Source of the DNA: Nematostella vectensis
Lineage: Eukaryota; Cnidaria; Anthozoa; Actiniaria; Edwardsiidae
DNA length: 64,000 nt
Assembly: GCF_932526225.1 (NCBI RefSeq)
Contig: NC_064040.1
Coordinates: 684,001 to 748,000, forward strand
Reading direction: 5' to 3'
Below are positions 25,701 through 40,929 of the stretch, piece after piece. The notes under the pieces were generated by a model. It was not told the origin of the DNA and did not search any database. It was given only the letters and a program-made list of their open reading frames with translations. Numbering within the stretch: the stretch's first letter is position 1; each line of letters starts with the position of its first letter. Made by a program: the position numbers and the translations under genes.

Positions 25701-28700
25701 CTTTCGTTGCGGGCACTTGACTACTACCGCAGCTACCCGGGTTCGATTCCCGCTGATAGCCTATTTTTTTTTCTTTATTTTTTTTTAAATATCGATACTT
25801 AATTATACTGTTCTTGGTGTGTCATGACATAAAAAGAAGGTATAGGTACATTTTTATGTACTCTCAGCATCTTTGATGTGCTCATGCTTTGTTCAGGATC
25901 CTGTACATATTTTATGCACACAAGAACTAACTAGATTCCTTGGATAACTTGATTAAGTAGATTCTAACATAGAGCATAGCGCTCGATAGATTGATATACC
26001 TTTTTTTCCGAGTATACTGTTTTATTTTTCCTAATGTTACTTTTTGGAATTTACATTCGGAAAAAAAATTATTGATTGTAACCTTTTGGAGGTTACACTC
26101 GTAAAACAAATTCCCGAATGTAACCCTGAAGCTTTTCCCGAATGTAACCTCCAGTCCGATGTTGACTTTGCTTGGGATAGTTTACGATACCAATAGTATT
26201 AAAAGTAATTTTCATTACGATTTCCTTCAGCAATGCCACGTTAGTCTTTCGTTGCGGGCATTTGACTACTAACGCAACGACCCGGGTTCGATTCCCGCTG
26301 ATAGCCTATTTTTTTTTCTTTATTTTTTTTTTAAATATCGATACTTAATTATACTGTTCTTGGTGTGTCATGACATAAAAAGAAGGTATAGGGACATTTT
26401 GATGTACTCTCAGCATCTTTGATGTGCTCATGCTTTGTTCAGGATCCTGTACATATTTTATGCACACAAGAACTAACTAGATTCCTTGGATAACTTGATT
26501 AAGTAGATTCTAACATAGAGCATAGCGCTCGATAGATTGATATACCTTTTTTCCGAGTATACTGTTTTATTTTTCCTAATGTTACTTTTTGGAATTTACA
26601 TTCGGAAAAAAAATTATCGATTGTAACCTTTTGGAGGTAACACTCGTAAAACAAATTCCCGAATGTAACCCTAAAGCTTTTCCCGAATGTAACCTTCAGT
26701 CCGATGGTGACTTTGCTTGGGATAGTTTACGATACCAATAGTATTAAAAGTAAATTTCATTACAATTCCCTTCAGCAATGCCACGTTAGTCTTTCGTTGC
26801 GGGCACTTGACTACTAAAGCAGCGACCCGGGTTCGATTCTCGCTGATAGCCTATTTTTTTTTCTTTATTATTTTTTTTTAAATATCGATACTTAATTATA
26901 CTGTTCTTGGTGTGTCATGACATAAAAAGAAGGTATAGGGACATTTTTATGTACTCTCAGCATCTTTGATGTGCTCATGCTTTGTTCAGGATCCTGTACA
27001 TATTTTATGCACACAAGAACTAACTAGATTCCTTGGATAACTTGATTAAGTAGATTCTAACATAGAGCATAGCGCTCGATAGATTGATATACCTTTTTTT
27101 CCGAGTATACTGTTTTATTTTTCCTAATGTTACTTTTTGGAATTTACATTCGGAAAAAAATTATTGATTGTAACCTTTTGGAGGTTACACTCGTAAAACA
27201 AATTCCCGAATGTAACCCTGAAGCTTTTCCCGAATGTAACCTCCAGTCCGATGGTGACTTTGCTTGGGATAGTTTACGATACCAATAGTATTAAAAGTAA
27301 TTTTCATTACAATTCCCTTCAGCAATGCCACGTTAGTTTTTCGTTGCGGGCACTTGACTACTAACGCAGCGACCCGGGTTCGATTCCCGCTGATAGCCTA
27401 TTTTTTTTTCTTTATTTTTTTTTTAAATATCGATACTTAATTATACTGTTCTTGGTGTGTCATGACATAAAAAGAAGGTATAGGGACATTTTTATGTACT
27501 CTCAGCATCTTTGATGTGCTCATGCTTTGTTCAGGATCCTGCACATATTTTATGCACACAAGAACTAACTAGATTTCTTGGATAACTTGATTAAGTAGAT
27601 TCTATTATAGAGCATAGCGCTCGATAGATTGATATACCTTTTTTCCGAGTATACTGTTTTATTTTTCCTAATGTTACTTTTTGGAATTTACATTCCGAAA
27701 AAAAATTATTGATTGTAACCTTTTGGAGGTTACACTCGTAAAACAAATTCCCGAATGTAACCCTGAAGCTTTTCCCGAATGTAACCTCCAGTCCGATGGT
27801 GACTTTGCTTGGGATAGTTTACGATACCAATAGTATTAAAAGTAATTTTCATTACAATTCCCTTCAGCAATGCCACGTTAGTCTTTCGTTGCGGGCACTT
27901 GACTACTAACGCAGCGACCCGGGTTCGATTCCCGCTGATAGCCTATTTTTTTTTCTTTATTATTTTTTTTTAAATATCGATACTTAATTATACTGTTCTT
28001 GGTGTGTCATGACATAAAAAGAAGGTATAGGGACATTTTGATGTACTCTCAGAATCTTTGATGTGCTCATGCTTTGTTCAGGATCCTGTACATATTTTAT
28101 GCACACAAGAACTAACTAGATTCCTTGGATAACTTGATTACGTAGATTCTAACATAGAGCATAGCGTTTGATAGATTGATATACCTTTTTTTCCGAGTAT
28201 ACTGTTTTTTTTTTCCTAATATTACTTTTTGGAATTTACATTCGGAAAAAAAATTATCGATTGTAACCTTTTGGAGGTTACACTCGTAAAACAAATTCCC
28301 GAATGTAACCCTAAAGGTTTTCCCGAATGTAACCTCAAGTCCGATGGTGACTTTGCTTGGGATAGTTTACGATACCAATAGTATTAAAAGTAATTTTCAT
28401 TACAATTCCCTTCAGCAATGCCACGTTAGTCTTTCGTTGCGGGCACTTGACTACTACCGCAGCTACCCGGGTTCGATTCCCGCTGATAGCCTATTTTTTT
28501 TTTCTTTAATTTTTTTTTAAATATCGATACTTAATTATACTGTTCTTGGTGTGTCATAACATAAAAAGAAGGTATAGGTACATTTTTATGTACTCTCAGC
28601 ATCTTTGATGTGCTCATGCTTTGTTCAGGATCCTGTACATATTTTATGCGCACAAGAACTAACTAGATTCCATGGATAACTTGATTAAGTAGATTCTAAC

Positions 28701-31629
28701 ATAGAGCATAGCGCTCGATAGATTGATATACCTTTTTTTCCGAGTATACTGTTTTATTTTTCCTAATGTTACTTTTTGGAATTTACATTCGGAAAAAAAT
28801 TATTGATTGTAACCTTTTGGAGGTTACTTTCGTAAAACAAATTCCCGAATGTAACCCTGAAGCTTTTCCCGAATGTAACCTCCAGTCCGATGTTGACTTT
28901 GCTTGGGATAGTTTACGATACCAATAGTATTAAAAGTATTTTTCATTACGATTCCCTTCAGCAATGCCACGTTAGTCTTTCGTTGCGGGCACTTGACTAC
29001 TAACGCAGCGACCCGGGTTCGATTCCCGCTGATAGCCTATTTTTTTTCTTTATTTTTTTTTTAAATATCGATACTTAATTATACTGTTCTTGGTGTGTCA
29101 TGACATAAAAAGAAGGTATAGGGACATTTTGATGTACTCTTAGCATCTTTGATGTGCTCATGCTTTGTTCAGGATCCTGTACATATTTTATGCACACAAG
29201 AACTAACTAGATTCCTTGGATAACTTGATTAAGTAGATTCTAACATAGAGCATAGCGCTCGATAGATTGATATACCTTTTTTCCGAGTATACTGTTTTAT
29301 TTTTCCTAATGTTACTTTTTGGAATTTACATTCGGAAAAAAAATTATCGATTGTAACCTTTTGGAGGTAACACTCGTAAAACAAATTCCCGAATGTAACC
29401 CTAAAGCTTTTCCCGAATGTAACCTTCAGTCCGATGGTGACTTTGCTTGGGATAGTTTACGATACCAATAGTATTAAAAGTAAATTTCATTACAATTCCC
29501 TTCAGCAATGCCACGTTAGTCTTTCGTTGCGGGCACTTGACTACTAAAGCAGCGACCCGGGTTCGATTCTCGCTGATAGCCTATTTTTTTTTTCTTTATT
29601 ATTTTTTTTTAAATATCGATACTTAATTATACTGTTCTTGGTGTGTCATGACATAAAAAGAAGGTATAGGGACATTTTTATGTACTCTCAGCAACTTTGA
29701 TGTGCTCATGCTTTGTTCAGGATCCTGTACATATTTTATGCACACAAGAACTAACTAGATTCCTTGGATAACTTGATTAAGTAGATTCTAACATAGAGCA
29801 TAGCGCTCGATAGATTGATATACCTTTTTTCCGAGTATACTGTTTTATTTTTCCTAATGTTACTTTTTGGAATTTACATTCGGAAAAAAAATTATCGATT
29901 GTAACCTTTTGGAGGTAACACTCGTAAAACAAATTCCCGAATGTAACCCTAAAGCTTTTCCCGAATGTAACCTTCAGTCCGATGGTGACTTTGCTTGGGA
30001 TAGTTTACGATACCAATAGTATTAAAAGTAAATTTCATTACAATTCCCTTCAGCAATGCCACGTTAGTCTTTCGTTGCGGGCACTTGACTACTAAAGCAG
30101 CGACCCGGGTTCGATTCTCGCTGATAGCCTATTTTTTTTTTCTTTATTATTTTTTTTTTAAAATATCGATACTTAATTATACTGTTCTTGGTGTGTCATG
30201 ACATAAAAAGAAGGTATAGGGACATTTTTATGTACTCTCAGCATCTTTGATGTGCTCATGCTTTGTTCAGGATCCTGTACATATTTTATGCACACAAGAA
30301 CTAACTAGATTCCTTGGATAACTTGATTAAGTAGATTCTAACATAGAGCATAGCGCTCGATAGATTGATATACCTTTTTTTCCGAGTATACTGTTTTATT
30401 TTTCCTAATGTTACTTTTTGGAATTTACATTCGGAAAAAAATTATTGATTGTAACCTTTTGGAGGTTACACTCGTAAAACAAATTCCCGAATGTAACCCT
30501 GAAGCTTTTCCCGAATGTAACCTCCAGTCCGATGGTGACTTTGCTTGGGATAGTTTACGATACCAATAGTATTAAAAGTAATTTTCATTACAATTCCCTT
30601 CAGCAATGCCACGTTAGTCTTTCGTTGCGGGCACTTGACTACTAACGCAGCGACCCGGGTTCGATTCCCGCTGATAGCCTATTTTTTTTTTCTTTATTAT
30701 TTTTTTTTAAATATCGATACTTAATTATACTGTTCTTGGTGTGTCATGACATAAAAAGAAGGTATATGGACATTTTTATGTACTCTCAGCATCTTTGATG
30801 TGCTCATGCTTTGTTCAGGATCCTGTACATATTTTATGCACACAAGAACTAACTAGATTCCTTGGATAACTTGATTAAGTAGATTCTAACATAGAGCATA
30901 GCGCTCGATAGATTGATATACCTTTTTTACCGAGTATACTGTTTTATTTTCCTAATGTTACTTTTTGGAATTTACATTCGGAAAAAAAATTATCGATTGT
31001 AACCTTTTGGAGGTTACACTCGTAAAACAAAGTCCCGAATGTAACCCTGAAGCTTTTCCCGAATGTAACCTCCAGTCCGATGGTGACTTTGCTTGGGATA
31101 GTTTAAGATACCAATAGTATTAAAAGTAATTTTCATTACAACTCCCTTCAGCAATGCCACGTTAGTCTTTCGTTGCGGGCACTTGACTACTAATGCAGCT
31201 ACCCGGGTTCGATTCCCGCTGATAGCCTATTTTTTTTTCTTAATTTTTTTTTAAATATCGATACTTAATTATACTGTTCTTGGTATGTCATGACATAAAA
31301 AGAAGGTATAGGGACATTTTTATGTACTCTCAGCATCTTTGATGTGCTCATGCTTTGTTCAGGATCCTGTACATATTTTATGCACACAAGAACTAACTAG
31401 ATTCCTTGGATAACTTGATTAAGTAGATTCTAACATAGAGCATAGCGCTCGATAGATTGATATACCTTTTTTCCGAGTATACTGTTTTATTTTTCCTAAT
31501 GTTACTTTTTGGAATTTACATTCGGAAAAAAAATTATCGATTGTAACCTTTTGGAGGTTACACTCGTAAAACAAATTCCCGAGTGTAACCCTGAAGCTTT
31601 TCCCGAATGTAACCTCCAGTCCGATGGTG

Positions 31630-34600
31630 ACTTTGCTTGGGATAGTTTACGATACCAATAGTATTAAAAGTAATTTTCATTACAACTCCCTTCAGCAATG
31701 CCACGTTAGTCTTTCGTTGCGGGCACTTGACTACTAACGCAGCGACCCGGGTTCGATTCCCGCTGATAGCCTATTTTTTTTTTCTTTATTTATTTTTTTT
31801 AAATATCGATACTTAATTATACTGTTCTTGGTGTGTCATGACATAAAAAGAAGGTATAGGGACATTTTTATGTACTCTCAGCATCTTTGATGTGCTCATG
31901 CTTTGTTCAGGATCCTGCACATATTTTATGCACACAAGAACTAACTAGATTTCTTGGATAACTTGATTAAGTAGATTCTAACATAGAGCATAGCGCTCGA
32001 TAGATTGATATACCTTTTTTCCGAGTATACTGTTTTATTTTTCCTAATGTTACTTTTTGGAATTTACATTCCGAAAAAAAATTATTGATTGTAACCTTTT
32101 GGAGGTTACACTCGTAAAACAAATTCCCGAATGTAACCCTGAAGCTTTTCCCGAATGTAACCTCCAGTCCGATGGTGACTTTGCTTGGGATAGTTTACGA
32201 TACCAATAGTATTAAAAGTAATTTTCATTACAATTCCCTTCAGCAATGCCACGTTAGTCTTTCGTTGCGGGCACTTGACTACTAACGCAGCGACCCGGGT
32301 TCGATTCCCGCTGATAGCCTATTTTTTTTTCTTTATTATTTTTTTTTAAATATCGATACTTAATTATACTGTTCTTGGTGTGTCATGACATAAAAAGAAG
32401 GTATAGGGACATTTTGATGTACTCTCAGAATCTTTGATGTGCTCATGCTTTGTTCAGGATCCTGTACATATTTTATGCACACAAGAACTAACTAGATACC
32501 TTGGATAACTTGATTACGTAGATTCTAACATAGAGCATAGCGTTTGATAGATTGATATACCTTTTTTTCCGAGTATACTGTTTTATTTTTCCTAATATTA
32601 CTTTTTGGAATTTACATTCGGAAAAAAAATTATCGATTGTAACCTTTTGGAGGTTACACTCGTAAAACAAATTCCCGAATGTAACCCTAAAGCTTTTCCC
32701 GAATGTAACCTCCAGTCCGATGGTGACTTTGCTTGGGATAGTTTACGATACCAATAGTATTAAAAGTAATTTTCATTACAATTCCCTTCAGCAATGCCAC
32801 GTTAGTCTTTCGTTGCGGGCACTTGACTACTACCGCAGCTACCCGGGTTCGATTCCCGCTGATAGCCTATTTTTTTTTTCTTTATTATTTTTTTTTAAAA
32901 TATCGATACTTAATTATACTGTTCTTGGTGTGTCATGACATAAAAAGAAGGTATAGGGACATTTTTATGTACTCTCAGCATCTTTGATGTGCTCATGCTT
33001 TGTTCAGGATCCTGTACATATTTTATGCGCACAAGAACTAACTAGATTCCTTGGATAACTTGATTAAGTAGATTCTAACATAGAGCATAGCGCTCGATAG
33101 ATTGATATACCTTTTTTTCCGAGTATACTGTTTTATTTTTCCTAATGTTACTTTTTGGAATTTACATTCGGAAAAAAAATTATTGATTGTAACCTTTTGG
33201 AGGTTACACTCGTAAAACAAATTCCCGAATGTAACCCTGAAGCTTTTCCCGAATGTAACCTCCAGTCCGATGGTGACTTTGCTTGGGATAGTTTACGATA
33301 CCAATAGTATTAAAAGTAATTTTCATTACAACTCCCTTCAGCAATGCCACGTTAGTCTTTCGTTGCGGGCACTTGACTACTAACGCAGCGACCCGGGTTC
33401 GATTCCCGCTGATAGCCTATTTTTTTTTTCTTTTTTTTTTTTTTTTTAAATATCGATACTTAATTATACTGTTCTTGGTGTGTCATGACATAAAAAGAAG
33501 GTATAGGGACATTTTTATGTACTCTCAGCATCTTTGATGTGCTCATGCTTTGTTCAGGATCCTGCACATATTTTATGCACACAAGAACTAACTAGATTCC
33601 TTGGATAACTTGATTAAGTAGATTCTAACATAGAGCATAGCGCTCGATAGATTGATATACCTTTTTTTCCGAGTATACTGTTTTATTTTTCCTAATGTTA
33701 CTTTTTGGAATTTACATTCGGAAAAAAAATTATTGATTGTAACCTTTTGGAGGTTACACTCGTAAAACAAATTCCCGAGTGTAACCCTGAAGCTTTTCCC
33801 GAATGTAACCTCCAGTCCGATGGTGACTTTGCTTGGGATAGTTTACGATACCAATAGTATTAAAAGTAATTTTCATTACAACTCCCTTCAGCAATGCCAC
33901 GTTAGTCTTTCGTTGCGGGCACTTGACTACTAACGCAGCGACCCGGGTTCGATTCCCGCTGATAGCCTATTTTTTTTTTCTTTATTTATTTTTTTTAAAT
34001 ATCGATACTTAATTATACTGTTCTTGGTGTGTCATGACATAAAAAGAAGGTATAGGGACATTTTTATGTACTCTCAGCATCTTTGATGTGCTCATGCTTT
34101 GTTCAGGATCCTGCACATATTTTATGCACACAAGAACTAACTAGATTTCTTGGATAACTTGATTAAGTAGATTCTAACATAGAGCATAGCGCTCGATAGA
34201 TTGATATACCTTTTTTCCGAGTATACTGTTTTATTTTTCCTAATGTTACTTTTTGGAATTTACATTCCGAAAAAAAATTATTGATTGTAACCTTTTGGAG
34301 GTTACACTCGTAAAACAAATTCCCGAATGTAACCCTGAAGCTTTTCCCGAATGTAACCTCCAGTCCGATGGTGACTTTGCTTGGGATAGTTTACGATACC
34401 AATAGTATTAAAAGTAATTTTCATTACAATTCCCTTCAGCAATGCCACGTTAGTCTTTCGTTGCGGGCACTTGACTACTAACGCAGCGACCCGGGTTCGA
34501 TTCCCGCTGATAGCCTATTTTTTTTTCTTTATTATTTTTTTTTAAATATCGATACTTAATTATACTGTTCTTGGTGTGTCATGACATAAAAAGAAGGTAT

Positions 34601-34921
34601 AGGGACATTTTGATGTACTCTCAGAATCTTTGATGTGCTCATGCTTTGTTCAGGATCCTGTACATATTTTATGCACACAAGAACTAACTAGATACCTTGG
34701 ATAACTTGATTACGTAGATTCTAACATAGAGCATAGCGTTTGATAGATTGATATACCTTTTTTTCCGAGTATACTGTTTTATTTTTCCTAATATTACTTT
34801 TTGGAATTTACATTCGGAAAAAAAATTATCGATTGTAACCTTTTGGAGGTTACACTCGTAAAACAAATTCCCGAATGTAACCCTAAAGCTTTTCCCGAAT
34901 GTAACCTTCAGTCCGATGGTG
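31630..34921 (+). repeat. Local four-unit duplication inside the 12-unit HOR
   Basis: Units 59-60 (31630-32725) recur as units 63-64 (33826-34921), 2196 bp later. Both copies have the split T tract CTTTATTTATTTT, then GATACCTTGG, GATTACGTAG and GCGTTTGATAG in the following tail. The preceding tails share CCCGAGTGTAACC (31577 and 33773). The inserted four units explain why the 12-unit register slips here. Confidence 0.7.
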
Positions 34922-37900
34922 ACTTTGCTTGGGATAGTTTACGATACCAATAGTATTAAAAGTAATTTTCATTACAATTCCCTTCAGCAATGCCACGTTA
35001 GTCTTTCGTTGCGGGCACTTGACTACTACCGCAGCTACCCGGGTTCGATTCCCGCTGATAGCCTATTTTTTTTTCTTTATTTTTTTTTAAATATCGATAC
35101 TTAATTATACTGTTCTTGGTGTGTCATAACATAAAAAGAAGGTATAGGTACATTTTTATGTATTCTCAGCATCTTTGATGTGCTCATGCTTTGTTCAGGA
35201 TCCTGTACATATTTTATGCGCACAAGAACTAACTAGATTCCTTGGATAACTTGATTAAGTAGATTCTAACATAGAGCATAGCGCTCGATAGATTGATATA
35301 CCTTTTTTTCCGAGTATACTGTTTTATTTTTCCTAATGTTACTTTTTGGAATTTACATTCGGAAAAAAATTATTGATTGTAACCTTTTGGAGGTTACACT
35401 CGTAAAACAAATTCCCGAATGTAACCCTGAAGCTTTTCCCGAATGTAACCTCCAGTCCGATGTTGACTTTGTTTGGGATAGTTTACGATACCAATAGTAT
35501 TAAAAGTAATTTTCATTACGATTCCCTTCAGCAATGCCACGTTAGTCTTTCGTTGCGGGCACTTGACTACTAACGCAGCGACCCGGGTTCGATTCCCGCT
35601 GATAGCCTATTTTTTTTCTTTATTTTTTTTTTTAAATATCGATACTTAATTATACTGTTCTTGGTGTGTCATGACATAAAAAGAAGGTATAGGGACATTT
35701 TGATGTACTCTTAGCATCTTTGATGTGCTCATGCTTTGTTCAGGATCCTGTACATATTTTATGCACACAAGAACTAACTAGATTCCTTGGATAACTTGAT
35801 TAAGTAGATTCTAACATAGAGCATAGCGCTCGATAGATTGATATACCTTTTTTCCGAGTATACTGTTTTATTTTTCCTAATGTTACTTTTTGGAATTTAC
35901 ATTCGGAAAAAAAATTATCGATTGTAACCTTTTGGAGGTAACACTCGTAAAACAAATTCCCGAATGTAACCCTAAAGCTTTTCCCGAATGTAACCTTCAG
36001 TCCGATGGTGACTTTGCTTGGGATAGTTTACGATACCAATAGTATTAAAAGTAAATTTCATTACAATTCCCTTCAGCAATGCCACGTTAGTCTTTCGTTG
36101 CGGGCACTTGACTACTAAAGCAGCGACCCGGGTTCGATTCTCGCTGATAGCCTATTTTTTTTTTCTTTATTATTTTTTTTTTAATATCGATACTTAATTA
36201 TACTGTTCTTGGTGTGTCATGACATAAAAAGAAGGTATAGGGACATTTTTATGTACTCTCAGCAACTTTGATGTGCTCATGCTTTGTTCAGGATCCTGTA
36301 CATATTTTATGCACACAAGAACTAACTAGATTCCTTGGATAACTTGATTAAGTAGATTCTAACATAGAGCATAGCGCTCGATAGATTGATATACCTTTTT
36401 TTCCGAGTATACTGTTTTATTTTTCCTAATGTTACTTTTTGGAATTTTATATTCGGAAAAAAATTATTGATTGTAACCTTTTGGAGGTTACACTCGTAAA
36501 ACAAATTCCCGAATGTAACCCTGAAGCTTTTCCCGAATGTAACCTCCAGTCCGATGGTGACTTTGCTTGGGATAGTTTACGATACCAATAGTATTAAAAG
36601 TAATTTTCATTACGATTCCCTTCAGCAATGCCACGTTAGTCTTTTGTTGCGGGCACTTGACTACTAACGCAACGACCCGGGTTCGATTCCCGCTGATAGC
36701 CTTTTTTTTTTCTTTATTTTTTTTTTTTAAATATCGATACTTAATTATACTGTTCTTGGTGTGTCATGACATAAAAAGAAGGTATAGGGACATTTTGATG
36801 TACTCTCAGCATCTTTGATGTGCTCATGCTTTGTTCAGGATCCTGTACATATTTTATGCACACAAGAACTAACTAGATTCCTTGGATAACTTGATTAAGT
36901 AGATTCTAACATAGAGCATAGCGCTCGATAGATTGATATACCTTTTTTCCGAGTATACTGTTTTATTTTTCCTAATGTTACTTTTTGGAATTTACATTCG
37001 GAAAAAAAATTATCGATTGTAACCTTTTGGAGGTAACACTCGTAAAACAAATTCCCGAATGTAACCCTAAAGCTTTTCCCGAATGTAACCTTCAGTCCGA
37101 TGGTGACTTTGCTTGGGATAGTTTACGATACCAATAGTATTAAAAGTAAATTTCATTACAATTCCCTTCAGCAATGCCACGTTAGTCTTTCGTTGCGGGC
37201 ACTTGACTACTAAAGCAGCGACCCGGGTTCGATTCTCGCTGATAGCCTATTTTATTTTTCTTTATTATTTTTTTTTTAAATATTGATACTTAATTATACT
37301 GTTCTTGGTGTGTCATGACATAAAAAGAAGGTATAGGGACATTTTTATGTACTCTCAGCATCTTTGATGTGCTCATGCTTTGTTCAGGATCCTGTACATA
37401 TTTTATGCACACAAGAACTAACTAGATTCCTTGGATAACTTGATTAAGTAGATTCTAACATAGAGCATAGCGCTCGATAGATTGATATACCTTTTTTTCC
37501 GAGTATACTGTTTTTTTTTTCCTAATGTTACTTTTTGGAATTAACATTCGGAAAAAAATTATTGATTGTAACCTTTTGGAGGTTACACTCGTAAAACAAA
37601 TTCCCGAATGTAACCCTGAAGCTTTTCCCGAATGTAACCTCCAGTCCGATGGTGACTTTGCTTGGGATAGTTTACGATACCAATAGTATTAAAAGTAATT
37701 TTCATTACAATTCCCTTCAGCAATGCCACGTTAGTCTTTCGTTGCGGGCACTTGACTACTAACGCAGCGACCCGGGTTCGATTCCCGCTGATAGCCTATT
37801 TTTTTTTTCTTTATTATTTTTTTTTAAATATCGATACTTAATTATACTGTTCTTGGTGTGTCATGACATAAAAAGAAGGTATAGGGACATTTTTATGTAC

Positions 37901-40900
37901 TCTCAGCATCTTTGATGTGCTCATGCTTTGTTCAGGATCCTGTACATATTTTATGCACACAAGAACTAACTAGATTCCTTGGATAACTTGATTAAGTAGA
38001 TTCTAACATAGAGCATAGCGCTCGATAGATTGATATACCTTTTTTACCGAGTATACTGTTTTATTTTCCTAATGTTACTTTTTGGAATTTACATTCGGAA
38101 AAAAATTATCGATTGTAACCTTTTGGAGGTTACACTCGTAAAACAAAGTCCCGAATGTAACCCTGAAGCTTTCCCGAATGTAACCTCCAGTCCGATGGTG
38201 ACTTTGCTTGGGATAGTTTAAGATACCAATAGTATTAAAAGTAATTTTCATTACAACTCCCTTCAGCAATGCCACGTTAGTCTTTCGTTGCGGGCACTTG
38301 ACTACTAACGCAGCTACCCGGGTTCGATTCCCGCTGATAGCCTATTTTTTTTTTCTTAATTTTTTTTTAAATATCGATACTTAATTATACTGTTCTTGGT
38401 ATGTCATGACATAAAAAGAAGGTATAGGGACATTATTATGTACTCTCAGCATCTTTGATGTGCTCATGCTTTGTTCAGGATCCTGTACATATTTTATGCA
38501 CACAAGAACTAACTAGATTCCTTGGATAACTTGATTAAGTAGATTCTAACATAGAGCATAGCGCTCGATAGATTGATATACCTTTTTTCCGAGTATACTG
38601 TTTTATTTTTCCTAATGTTACTTTTTGGAATTTACATTCGGAAAAAAAATTATCGATTGTAACCTTTTGGAGGTTACACTCGTAAAACAAATTCCCGAAT
38701 GTAACCCTGAAGCTTTTCCCGAATGTAACCTCCAGTCCGATGGTGACTTTGCTTGAGATAGTTTACGATACCAATAGTATTAAAAGTAATTTTCATCACA
38801 ATTCCCTTCAGCAATGCCACGTTAGTCTTTCGTTGCGGGCACTTGACTACTAACGCAGCTACCCGGGTTCGATTCCCGCTGATAGCCTATTTTTTTTCTT
38901 TATTTTTTTTTTTAAATATCGATACTTAATTATACTGTTCTTGGTGTGTCATGACATAAAAAGAAGGTATAGGGACATTTTGATGTACTCTCAGCATCTT
39001 TGATGTGCTCATGCTTTGTTCAGGATCCTGTACATATTTTATGCACACAAGAACTAACTAGATTCCTTGGATAACTTGATTAAGTAGATTCTAACATAGA
39101 GCATAGCGCTCGATAGATTGATATACCTTTTTTTCCGAGTATACTGTTTTATTTTTCCTAATATTACTTTTTGGAATTTACATTCGGAAAAAAAATTATC
39201 GATTGTAACCTTTTGGAGGTTACACTCGTAAAACAAATTCCCGAATGTAACCCTAAAGCTTTTCCCGAATGTAACCTCCAGTCCGATGGTGACTTTGCTT
39301 GGGATAGTTTACGATACCAATAGTATTAAAAGTAATTTTCATTACGATTTCCTTCAGCAATGCCACGTTAGTCTTTCGTTGCGGGCACTTGACTACTAAC
39401 GCAACGACCCGGGTTCGATTCCCGCTGATAGCCTATTTTTTTTTCTTTATTTTTTTTTTAAATATCGATACTTAATTATACTGTTCTTGGTGTGTCATGA
39501 CATAAAAAGAAGGTATAGGGACATTTTGATGTACTCTCAGCATCTTTGATGTGCTCATGCTTTGTTCAGGATCCTGTACATATTTTATGCACACAAGAAC
39601 TAACTAGATTCCTTGGATAACTTGATTAAGTAGATTCTAACATAGAGCATAGCGCTCGATAGATTGATATACCTTTTTTCCGAGTATACTGTTTTATTTT
39701 TCCTAATGTTACTTTTTGGAATTTACATTCGGAAAAAAAATTATCGATTGTAACCTTTTGGAGGTAACACTCGTAAAACAAATTCCCGAATGTAACCCTA
39801 AAGCTTTTCCCGAATGTAACCTTCAGTCCGATGGTGACTTCGCTTGGGATAGTTTACGATACCAATAGTATTAAAAGTAAATTTCATTACAATTCCCTTC
39901 AGCAATGCCACGTTAGTCTTTCGTTGCGGGCACTTGACTACTAAAGCAGCGACCCGGGTTCGATTCTGGCTGATAGCCTATTTTTTTTTTCTTTATTATT
40001 TTTTTTTAAATATCGATACTTAATTATACTGTTCTTGGTGTGTCATGACATAAAAAGAAGGTATAGGGACATTTTTATGTACTCTCAGCATCTTTGATGT
40101 GCTCATGCTTTGTTCAGGATCCTGTACATATTTTATGCACACAAGAACTAACTAGATTCCTTGGATAACTTGATTAAGTAGATTCTAACATAGAGCATAG
40201 CGCTCGATAGATTGATATACCTTTTTTTCCGAGTATACTGTTTTATTTTTCCTAATGTTACTTTTTGGAATTTACATTCGGAAAAAAATTATTGATTGTA
40301 ACCTTTTGGAGGTTACACTCGTAAAACAAATTCCCGAATGTAACCCTGAAGCTTTTCCCGAATGTAACCTCCAGTCCGATGGTGACTTTGCTTGGGATAG
40401 TTTACGATACCAATAGTATTAAAAGTAATTTTCATTACAATTCCCTTCAGCAATGCCACGTTAGTTTTTCGTTGCGGGCACTTGACTACTAACGCAGCGA
40501 CCCGGGTTCGATTCCCGCTGATAGCCTATTTTTTTTTCTTTATTTTTTTTTTAAATATCGATACTTAATTATACTGTTCTTGGTGTGTCATGACATAAAA
40601 AGAAGGTATAGGGACATTTTTATGTACTCTCAGCATCTTTGATGTGCTCATGCTTTGTTCAGGATCCTGCACATATTTTATGCACACAAGAACTAACTAG
40701 ATTTCTTGGATAACTTGATTAAGTAGATTCTAACATAGAGCATAGCGCTCGATAGATTGATATACCTTTTTTCCGAGTATACTGTTTTATTTTTCCTAAT
40801 GTTACTTTTTGGAATTTACATTACGAAAAAAAATTATTGATTGTAACCTTTTGGAGGTTACACTCGTAAAACAAATTCCCGAATGTAACCCTGAAGCTTT

Positions 40901-40929
40901 TCCCGAATGTAACCTCCAGTCCGATGGTG
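34374..40929 (+). repeat. One clear copy of the 12-unit HOR (units 64-75)
   Basis: Start, order and private variants of units 64-71 match units 76-83 one to one: GATTACGTAG at units 64 and 76, TCATAACATA at 65 and 77, GGAGGTAACAC at 66/78 and 68/80, ACCGAGTATAC with CAAAGTCCC at 70/82, GTTTAAGATA with GGTATGTCATG at 71/83. Unit 71 alone has lost one T in AAGCTTTCCCG (38166), a private change. Confidence 0.75.
34444..34515 (+). pseudogene. tRNA-like sequence, unit 64 (12-unit HOR domain)
   Basis: It carries the common form of the element, with loop CTACTAA, CAGCGACCCGGG and a perfect B box, followed by a T tract. It is representative of the majority class in the middle of the array. Confidence 0.6.
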